The notes under the pieces were generated by a model. It did no database searches. It was not told the DNA's origin and saw nothing but the letters and a program-made list of their open reading frames with translations. From Chryseobacterium sp. (lineage in GTDB: Bacteria > Bacteroidota > Bacteroidia > Flavobacteriales > Weeksellaceae), in assembly GCA_031277615.1 (NCBI GenBank), contig JAITMC010000020.1, forward strand, positions 62,001-126,000: a stretch of DNA of 64,000 nucleotides, given 5' to 3'. The position numbers and the translations under genes are program-made. Below, piece by piece: positions 50,888 to 59,700 of the stretch; position 1 is the stretch's first letter; every line of letters starts with the position of its first letter.

Positions 50888-53800
50888 TCATTCCAAAATA
50901 GAAATCCCGGTTCCTTTTGTGTGCGCATTCATCTGTGGAGCGTAGTAATTCTGCATCGTGGTAATGCCATTGGAGAACTTTCCTGAGGCATTTGCAATCA
51001 CATCGTATTCAAACACATACTTCCCTTTCGGCATATACTGAATATAGAAGTTGGTAGAGGCGTCTTTGGTGGACTGATAATATCCTAAATTATTTTTCCA
51101 CTGGTAGCCTGACAATGCATCTACGGGTTCAAATCCGGCAGCACGCATGTCTTTAATATGAATAAATTCCATAGCACGGTCTGTATTCAGGATCATTCTT
51201 ACGGTTACTTTATCTCCAACTTTCAAAGGGGTTTCAGGGGAAATTTTCTGCAGTTCCTCCCCATTTACCGTTTTTATTTTTTTGTACAGCTCTTTGGTAA
51301 CTGCGATGTAGCTTTCCGAGGATTTTATTTTATCCAGATCTTCGTAATACTGCCAGAACAGGCCTCCCTGAACAATTCCGGGTCCCGGTTTGGTGATGGT
51401 AACCGTACTCAGGTTTTTGTCTACGGCATCTGTTTTCACAGTAGATTTCACATAACCGGTTGCCTGGGTTTGAGGGGTTATTTCTTTTCCGCCCCAGATA
51501 ATGGTGGCTTTATCGCTTTCTGCGCCGGTCCATGATTTCCCTGAATTCAGGATCGTGAAGATCACTTCTGAAGTTCCTCTTGAGCTTCCCCATGAGTTGA
51601 CTTCTTTCTGGGTTACCAGCCATATTTTCATGTCTTCAATGAATTTCTGATCATTGGCTTTAAGTGTATTGAACGCTTCCAGAGCTCCGGCATGGTTTAC
51701 CACTTTTGATCCGAACCATCCCCAGTCATTCAGGTTCTGCTTCCAGTAAACGCCCTGTGTTTTGGTATCGGTAGAAGTTTCTTTCAGATAGTTCATCAGT
51801 TTGTCTGATACGTCTTTCAAGCCGTAATCGTTCATCAGCAATGCGGCGCGGTGAAGACCGAAGAAAGTGAAGTCGGTGATCTTTGCTGTTTTTGCTTTTT
51901 GCTTTACCAATGATTTCAGTGTGGCTCCTTTTCCTTTTAAAGGATACTGCTGTTCCCAATAATTCCGGGTATCCAGATAATCCATGGTCCAGTTGTTCCA
52001 TACGTTTTCTTTTTTCACATCCCAGTATTTGCTTACTTCATTATCAACGTATTGAACCAGTTTTGCAACCAGTTCTTTCTGTTCTGTTCCCTGGTAATCT
52101 TTTACATTGTCTTTTAACCATGAATTGATTTTACCCAGGTTTTTAAGGATATATAAAGAGGTTCCGTATGAGCTTGGATATCCGGCATACCATGAGAACC
52201 CTCCGTCAGGATTCTGTAGTTTACGGAAATCATCCCAGCTCTGACTGATTGAATTTCTCATGGTATTCACATCAAATAACAGGGCCAGCTTCTGCATCTG
52301 CTCGCCTTCATTTTTACTTTCGAGCACCCAAGGGGTTTCTTCTAAAAGCAGCTGCTTCAGTTCCTGATTTTTTTCCAGGTTTGAATTCAGAAGGCCTTTG
52401 TTCTGGTATTCTTCAAATACAGTTTTCATTTTCGGATTGGCTCTGAAAATTTCCGATGCCAGCACATCTGCAAACCATTTATTGAAAACCACGTCAGCTG
52501 AATTATTCTGATCATTTTTCAGGCTCGGCAATGCAAACATAATTTCCCAGATCGGATTGGTCGTTAACTCTAATGTATTGGATACATTGGAAACGGTTGT
52601 TGAGTTTGTATTTTTAAGGTTATCGAGAACAAATGTTTTAGTTTCCCCTTCTTTTACAAAAACAGGAACGGCATCTGTTACCAGCATTCTGTTCGGAAGC
52701 ACGGCCACCGCCTGCTGTTCGCCATCTGAATAAGCTCCGGCTTTAGCCACCACTTTCATGATGATGGAGGAAACGTTATCGGGCACTTTCAGCTTCCATG
52801 TCAGGGCAGAATTTCCGTTTTCATTTAAGCTGAAATTCTGGGTTCCTGCACTGATTCCGAATTTTGAAGTGATGTTTTCGTTTGTGAAAGCATCCAGGAT
52901 CTGAAGTTCCGCAGAACCGCTTAATTTTTTATCGGTAAGATTGGAGAGTTTAGACTGAAGGTTCAGCTCATCCCCTTCTCTCAGGAATCTCGGATAATTT
53001 GGCGTTACAGAGAATTCTTTCTGGGTCACGACCTGTCTTTCCATAGTAGCCGCTCTTGCATCTTTGGTATGGGCCAGGAACATCAGCTTCCATTTCGTAA
53101 GGGCTTCGGGAGAAGTGAATTCAAAATGAACGTTTCCATCAGCATCGGTTTTCAGATCAGGATAGAAGAAAGCGGTTTCGTTCAGATTCTGGCGAACAGG
53201 AACTTTTTCCAGCTCTTCCACTCCTCCTGAATTGGCAGACTGTTCTTCCACTATTCCATCGGCGTTTGCGGCTACAGCCTGAGCAGTTACTTTCATCGAT
53301 CTTTTCTGCCCGTATCCTACCGTCACTACTTCTTCAATACTTGCTTCTTTCGCAATGGCAGCGCTTGGAGCAGGAAGTGCTCTTCCACGGATCAGCCGTG
53401 TATTTCCATATAAATCATTATCAAACCAGTTAAACTCCGGAATCTGAATAGATTTTCCGTTAAAATATTTTAATCTTTTCTGATAGTAGACCTGCTGCAG
53501 ATATTCTCTGATATCATAGGAAGTTACTACAGAATAAGGGCTATAAAGATTCTGCCAGCTGAAGGTATTTACGGCAAACTGATCCAGCGACATATCGTAC
53601 ATATTGGCCAGCACTTCAGCATTCACTTTTTCTTTATCACTTCCGGAAACTTTTACACTCCATTTTTCTTTGGAATTAGGTTCCAGCTTATCTCTGAACG
53701 TTACGGTTTCTATTTTCAGAGGCTGTTCCGCAGCTTTGATTTTCAGAATAACAGACTGGGTCTGAACATCATTGAAAGCCACAAGCTGAAACTGGATATT

Positions 53801-56761
53801 CAGAGCATTAATGCTTTTATCTTTAGGGATATCTGCTGTATATTCCAGCAATCCCTTTTTAAATTTATGGGTTTCTGAAACGGTTTTTCCGGTACCGTCC
53901 TGTACAAATACATTCACCAGGGCATCCGGTACTGCAGAATATACATAGATCTTCGCCTTCTCGCCTCTTGAGAATTCATTTTTAGGATCAATAACATTCA
54001 GGAAAGTTTTTTGTGAAGGTTTTAAAGCTCCTTTATCCCAGATACTGAAATTCTGGGAAGATTTTATGGTATCTTTTCCTTCTATATTGTAAAGTTCAAG
54101 CCGGTAATCGCCTGCTTCCAGTTTTCCCAGATCCAGTTCTGCCGATGGTGGCTGCTGTTTCTCCATCATCACTTTCTCTGTTTTCCAGTTTTTCATTTCA
54201 TCATCTTTATCAAAACGATCGTGAGGGAATTTGCTGATGAATTCCTGTTTTGAGTATTTCGGAAGATCCTGAACCGTGGATTCAAAGTTCTCTCTGAAGA
54301 TCCGGTCCGGAGCTGCCAGTCTGGAAAGCTTCACCTGATAGGATTTTTTCAGGTCCTGCCCGTTATAGTTTCGGGTTTCCACTTTCAGCTTTACATTTTC
54401 ATCGCTAAAGGTATTTTTAACCTCATCTGCCTGGATATAATGGGAAACGGAAGCTACTTTCAGCTGGGTATCGGCTGATTGGGTTTCTCCGTTGATATCG
54501 GTTACCGAAGCATTAATTTCATAATTATCAATCTGAATTCCGTCTAAGGTTTCATCTTTTTTAAGTTCCAGACGAATCACAAATTCTCCTTTTTCATTGG
54601 TTTTTGCTTCGCCCAGGATGGAATTTTCGTTATCGTCGCTTTGCGGATACCACCAGAAATATCTCCATCTGATGTTGTGTTTTTTAATTTCATAGTTCAC
54701 GACGGAATTGCTCAGAGCTACCCCGGAGAACATCATGGCCTTTCCTTTCAGCTCGATGGTCTGTCCGTATTTGTATTCATCTTTTACGGGATCAAAGGTC
54801 ACTTCAAATTTCGGCCTTTTATATTCTTCCACCCTGATATCTCTGTATCCCTGCGAATTCCCGTCTGTTCTAAGGTAAAAAACACCGTTCAGCTTTCCTT
54901 TCGGAAGGATAAAGCTTCCATGATAGGATCCGAATTCATTGGTTGTGAAATTCTGGAAAGAAACATCCTGTCCATTGGCATCCTGCAGGGTAATTTTCTG
55001 CTTTACACCGGCAGTTACGGATTCTATTTCCTTATCTATCCCGGTGTTGATCACTTTGAAATATACCGTTTGTCCCGGCCGGTAAATGGCTCTGTCGGTA
55101 AAGATCTGAGCTTTGGTGCGGGTCTGCTTATTCGGGTTATATTCTTCTGCATTACCACTGTTTCCGTAAACCTGCATCATCTGGAAATCGTTGGTCTTCG
55201 GCTGGCGGATCAGGAAGGTTCTGTAATATTCTTTACTGGCTGTGGAAGGGAATTTGAAAACGCCGTTCTCACCGGTTTTACCATCTATTTTATTGAGTGT
55301 TTTATTGGAAACAAATTCATAGAAAGCAAGACCTTCATTGGCTGCAGGTTTACCGTTTTCACTGCTCACCAGCTTCATTTCGTTGGAAAGCTGGTTACGG
55401 TCTGTTTTGTTCTGATAGATGATCCTGTTTCCGGAAACCAGAAAATAGAAATTCTGTCTGGCCTGATCACTGCTGTTGGTATCTGATCCGGCTACAGCAT
55501 ATTCAGCCACATAAATTCCTGACGGAAGCGGCTTGATCTCCAGGGATGTTTTATGACTCTGATAATCGCCGGCATCGGTAAGCTGGAAGGTTTCCTTTCT
55601 TACCTGATTTTTTTTGATTTTGCTGAAGGTATTGTTGTAGCTGCTCTGTACATATTGCATGAACGGAGTAAAATCTTCTTTCACCTCATAAATATTCAGC
55701 GAGAATTCTGATACGTTTTTATGTTCCGCAACGATATGAATGGGAAGATTGCTCTGCGTCTGCTGCTCATATCTGATCGTCAGTAACGGATTGGTAATCT
55801 GATTTTCTTTGTTTTTAATATTTTCAAGGAAAAGGGATTTCGGATATTGCTTTTTGGCCTGATCTGCAACCGCCAAAGCCTCTTTCACTTTCTTTTTGGT
55901 GATAAGCTCACTCATGATTTCGTCCATAATCACGACTTTATAATCACCTTCCGTATCTGATTTCAAAAGGTTCTGAAGCTGTTCAAGTCTGTCTTTACAA
56001 CGGGTGTAGTTACAGTTTTCGGACAGCTTTTCCTTCATGAAATAGAGTTTTGGATTCCCGGTATTCAGGGCAATCAGCTCATCAAAAACCGTATTGATCT
56101 TTTTCCTGTTTTCTGCCAGCTCATTTTTGGTAAAGGGACCTTTTTCTGAAAGAAAAGCTATTTCTTTGAGCCCATACCAGTCAAAAAGAGTCGGGAAATA
56201 GGCAATATCCGTTGCTCCTGTAAATATATCTTTGTATTTCTCCAGGGAAATATTTTTCATTTCCTGTTTTCTGCCATCCAGTTCCTGATAGCTTTTGGAA
56301 AGATAATTTTTAAAATCGAGCCTGCTCCACGTTTCGATCTGCGACAGGTCCTGTGAATTGATATTGGTTCTGCCGTCGATCTGCCATGAATTTCTTCTGT
56401 AATAGTCCAGAAAAAACTCATTCGTCATCACCCTGAATACCAGCTGTTGCTCTCCCTTCAAGCCGGCTTCGGTGGACTGAATTTTTTTGAAGAACTTGGA
56501 GGCCGCATCATTTTTATCATCGTCTACGGTTTGGTTGACGATGCTGAATTCCGCTTTCAGGGAACGGATCAGCTGAAGTACGTTATTTTCTTTCATGGCG
56601 TGGTTTTGTATGTCTAAAATAATGGGAAGATTGGATTTGTAAGTGCCTTTGGTACTATTTTCCGTGATCTTCTTCCATTGTCCGTCGTAATACTGTTGTG
56701 CCTGTATTTTAGGGTAAAAGCTAAAACACAGCAACATCATTAATAGCTTGACATTTCTCAT
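50888..56761 (-). CDS. Alpha-2-macroglobulin family protein, copy 1 (SusC-like motif in bait region)
   Basis: A 1957-residue exported protein (signal peptide ending KIQAQ, no lipobox). After an N-terminal helical/MG-like part, the MG2 domain starts FTDRAIYRPGQTVYFK near residue 554. The A2M domain begins near residue 1190 (LNETAFFYPDLKTDADG). The thioester domain lacks the CxEQ signature: the equivalent stretch reads LPSLKNDQNNSADVVFNKW (about residue 1405-1425), with Asp-Gln-Asn-Asn in place of Cys-x-x-Gln. The bait segment between FNWFD (about 1109) and RQNLNETAFF is unusual: it carries IEEVVTVGYGQKRSMKV (from residue 1142), the plug signature of SusC-type receptors. It lies 11 bases past copy 2. 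Confidence 0.9.
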   Translation of the reverse strand: MRNVKLLMMLLCFSFYPKIQAQQYYDGQWKKITENSTKGTYKSNLPIILDIQNHAMKENNVLQLIRSLKAEFSIVNQTVDDDKNDAASKFFKKIQSTEAGLKGEQQLVFRVMTNEFFLDYYRRNSWQIDGRTNINSQDLSQIETWSRLDFKNYLSKSYQELDGRKQEMKNISLEKYKDIFTGATDIAYFPTLFDWYGLKEIAFLSEKGPFTKNELAENRKKINTVFDELIALNTGNPKLYFMKEKLSENCNYTRCKDRLEQLQNLLKSDTEGDYKVVIMDEIMSELITKKKVKEALAVADQAKKQYPKSLFLENIKNKENQITNPLLTIRYEQQTQSNLPIHIVAEHKNVSEFSLNIYEVKEDFTPFMQYVQSSYNNTFSKIKKNQVRKETFQLTDAGDYQSHKTSLEIKPLPSGIYVAEYAVAGSDTNSSDQARQNFYFLVSGNRIIYQNKTDRNQLSNEMKLVSSENGKPAANEGLAFYEFVSNKTLNKIDGKTGENGVFKFPSTASKEYYRTFLIRQPKTNDFQMMQVYGNSGNAEEYNPNKQTRTKAQIFTDRAIYRPGQTVYFKVINTGIDKEIESVTAGVKQKITLQDANGQDVSFQNFTTNEFGSYHGSFILPKGKLNGVFYLRTDGNSQGYRDIRVEEYKRPKFEVTFDPVKDEYKYGQTIELKGKAMMFSGVALSNSVVNYEIKKHNIRWRYFWWYPQSDDNENSILGEAKTNEKGEFVIRLELKKDETLDGIQIDNYEINASVTDINGETQSADTQLKVASVSHYIQADEVKNTFSDENVKLKVETRNYNGQDLKKSYQVKLSRLAAPDRIFRENFESTVQDLPKYSKQEFISKFPHDRFDKDDEMKNWKTEKVMMEKQQPPSAELDLGKLEAGDYRLELYNIEGKDTIKSSQNFSIWDKGALKPSQKTFLNVIDPKNEFSRGEKAKIYVYSAVPDALVNVFVQDGTGKTVSETHKFKKGLLEYTADIPKDKSINALNIQFQLVAFNDVQTQSVILKIKAAEQPLKIETVTFRDKLEPNSKEKWSVKVSGSDKEKVNAEVLANMYDMSLDQFAVNTFSWQNLYSPYSVVTSYDIREYLQQVYYQKRLKYFNGKSIQIPEFNWFDNDLYGNTRLIRGRALPAPSAAIAKEASIEEVVTVGYGQKRSMKVTAQAVAANADGIVEEQSANSGGVEELEKVPVRQNLNETAFFYPDLKTDADGNVHFEFTSPEALTKWKLMFLAHTKDARAATMERQVVTQKEFSVTPNYPRFLREGDELNLQSKLSNLTDKKLSGSAELQILDAFTNENITSKFGISAGTQNFSLNENGNSALTWKLKVPDNVSSIIMKVVAKAGAYSDGEQQAVAVLPNRMLVTDAVPVFVKEGETKTFVLDNLKNTNSTTVSNVSNTLELTTNPIWEIMFALPSLKNDQNNSADVVFNKWFADVLASEIFRANPKMKTVFEEYQNKGLLNSNLEKNQELKQLLLEETPWVLESKNEGEQMQKLALLFDVNTMRNSISQSWDDFRKLQNPDGGFSWYAGYPSSYGTSLYILKNLGKINSWLKDNVKDYQGTEQKELVAKLVQYVDNEVSKYWDVKKENVWNNWTMDYLDTRNYWEQQYPLKGKGATLKSLVKQKAKTAKITDFTFFGLHRAALLMNDYGLKDVSDKLMNYLKETSTDTKTQGVYWKQNLNDWGWFGSKVVNHAGALEAFNTLKANDQKFIEDMKIWLVTQKEVNSWGSSRGTSEVIFTILNSGKSWTGAESDKATIIWGGKEITPQTQATGYVKSTVKTDAVDKNLSTVTITKPGPGIVQGGLFWQYYEDLDKIKSSESYIAVTKELYKKIKTVNGEELQKISPETPLKVGDKVTVRMILNTDRAMEFIHIKDMRAAGFEPVDALSGYQWKNNLGYYQSTKDASTNFYIQYMPKGKYVFEYDVIANASGKFSNGITTMQNYYAPQMNAHTKGTGISILE

Positions 56762-56772
56762 CTGTTATCTGT

Positions 56773-59700
56773 TTATTTTTTTATTTCTAATTTATCTCCT
56801 TTCGTTCTTGCGTTCATCTGAGGGGCATAATAATTCTGTAAAGTGGCAAAACCGTTTGAGAAACTTCCTGAAGCGTTGCATACCAGATCATATTCAAATA
56901 CATATTTCCCTTTCGGCATATAATAAATATAGAAGTTGGTGGAAGCATCTTTGGTGGTCTGATAATACCCCAGATTATTCTTATACTGATACCCGGAAAG
57001 CACATCCACAGGCTCCAGTCCGGCTGCCCTCATGTCTTTCAGGTGAACATACTGCATCGGACGGTCCGTATTCAGGATCATCCTTACGGTAAGGCGGTCT
57101 CCTACGGTGAGCGGACTGTTGTCTGTAATCTTCACGAGTTCTTCACCGTTTGTTGTTTTTATCTTCTTATAATATTCTCTTGTCATGGAAAGGTAGGTTT
57201 CTGTAGATTTCACATTTTCAAGGTTCTCGTAATACTGCCAGAACAATCCACCTTGTGCAATTCCCGGGCCGTATTTTGTTACGGTAACTTCAGCGAGCTT
57301 TTTATCGACCTTATCAGAGCTGATGGTCTGCTTCAGATAACCTGTTGTTTTGGTTTGTGGAACGACTTCTTTTCCGCCCCAGGTTACGGTGGCCTTATCT
57401 GCTTCCGGAGTGGTCCATGATTTTCCGGAATTCATCAGGGTGTAAATAACTTCGGCTGTCGTTCTGGAATTTCCCCATGAATTGGTTTCTTTCTGTGTGG
57501 CAAGCCATACTTTGGATTCTTCAATAAAGTTAACATCTTCCGGCGTCACTTTACTGATGGCTTCTATAGCTCCGGCATGGTTAACCGCCTTAGATTCATA
57601 CCAGCCCCAGTCATTGAGGTTCTGCTTCCAGTAAGCGCCCTGCGTTTCTGAAGCAACAGAGGTTTCTTTAAGATACTTAATCAGCTTTCCGGAGGTGTTT
57701 TTCAGTCCGTAACTATCATAGATAAGGGCTGCCCTGTGAAGACCGAAGAAGGTAAAATCTGTGATCTTAAATTGCTCTGCCCTTGTGATAATATTCTGTT
57801 TAAGACTTGCTCCGGTTCCCCGCAGCGGATATTCTTTTTCCCAATAGCGTCTTGCATCCAGATAATCCAGTGCAAAGTTACTCCATGGGGTGTTTTCATT
57901 TTCTTTCCAGTGGGTAGCCAGCTCCCTGTCGATATAATAAATCAGGGAAAAGACCATCTCCTGCTGCCCGGATTGGTACTGCGATATTCGTCCTTTCAGC
58001 CACTCATTCATTTTCCCGAGATTCCGGAGAATGTATAATGAGGAAACATAGGAGCTTCGGTATCCCGGCAGCCACGGAAAGCCTCCGTCTCCGTTCTGAT
58101 ACCGTAAAAGGAACTTCCAGTCACTGTTGATGGATTTTATCATTGTATTGACATCAAAAAGTCTTGAGATGTTGTTCATGGTTTCTGTTTCAGACTGGGC
58201 ATTCAGCACCCAGGGCGTTTCTTCCATCAGCACCTGTTTAAGTTCCTGGTTTTTCTCCAGATTGCTTTTCAGGAGGTCTGCACTTTTGTACTCATCAAAA
58301 ACGGCTTTCATTCTTGGATTGGCCCTAAAGACTTCGGTTCCTACAACATCTGCAAACCATGTATTGAATATGGCATCGGAAGTGATATTGAGGCCCTGGC
58401 TCAGATCCGGAAGGGCAAAAAGGATCTCCCAGATTGGGTTGGTCTTTACTTCCAGGGTATTTCTGATATTTTCAATGGTTGAAGAGTTGTTATTTTTAAG
58501 GTTCTGAAGGGTAAATGTTTTGGTCTGTCCTTCTTTCACAAAAATCGGAACGGCATCTGTTACCATCATTCTGTTGGAAAGCACGGCAACAGGAATCTGT
58601 TCTCCGTCAGAATACTCACCGGCTTTTGCCACCACTTTGATGATGATGGATGAAGCTTTATTGAACGGGGTTCTGATCTTCCAGCTGATCACAGCATTTC
58701 CGCTATTTTTTACTTCAAAATTCTGTACTGCCGATTCTATTCCGAATTGCTTTGAAATATCTTCGTTGGTTTCGGCATTGAGGATCTGCAGAGAAGCAGC
58801 TCCGGACATGGCTTTATCCGTAAGGTTGGATATTTTAGTCTGGAAATTCAGCTCGTCCCCTTCTCTCAGGAATCTCGGGTAATTCGGATTCACAGAGAGT
58901 TTCTTTTGGGTAATGATGTCTTTTTCCAGCACTGCCGTCCTCAGATCTACGGTGTGGGCAAGGAACATCAGTTTCCATTTGGTGAGGGCTTCCGGGGTTG
59001 TAAATTCAAAGCTTATATTTCCCTGGGCATCGGTTTTCAGATCCGGATAGAAAAATGCGGTTTCATTAAGGTTCTTACGGGCCTGCACTTCGTTAAGATC
59101 TTCTTTCTGCTTTTCTTCCGGTGCTTTATCCTTTTTATTGGAAAGCCCCATTTTATCTTCCCCTTCAAATCGCCCTTTTTCACGGGCAGAACTACTTACG
59201 CTTTCAGCGACTGCCATCTGAGTATTGTATGCAGGACAGCCATTGAGAGAAGCGATTCCCGGAACGGTAGGACACTGATCTTTCATATCGTCAACCCCAT
59301 CACCGTCCATATCTGTCGTCAGCCCGTATTTCACCAGAAGCTTGTAAAATACATCTTCATCAAACCAGTTGAATCTTGGAAGGTAGATTCCTTTAGTTTC
59401 CAGATAATTAACTTTCTGGTACCATTCCAGGGTTTGGGTCAGATTATAGATATTGTAGTCTTCTATAGGAGTTGCCGGCCTGTAATATTTTATAAACTCA
59501 TAGGTATTCGGAACGAATTTATCCAGAGATTTATCATACATATTGGCCAGTACTTCGGCAATCACTTTTTCATTGTTCCTGCCTGAGATCTTAACGCTCC
59601 ATTTTTCTTTAGTGCCAGGTTCTACTTTATCCCTGAAGGTTGTCAGTTCAATTTTCAAAGGATCTTTTTCTTCTTTAACATTGATCCGCACAAATTGATT

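Noticed and set aside
54641-55486. Long rightward open frame of 281 codons inside the A2M copy 1 gene
   Set aside because: It is antisense to conserved MG-domain coding sequence, has skewed composition (Phe/Ile/Gly-rich) and no family likeness; it is a by-product of the opposite strand.
50888-56761. A2M copy 1 as a TonB-dependent receptor
   Set aside because: Only a short plug signature is present; no plug domain or 22-strand barrel follows, and all A2M landmarks are in order.
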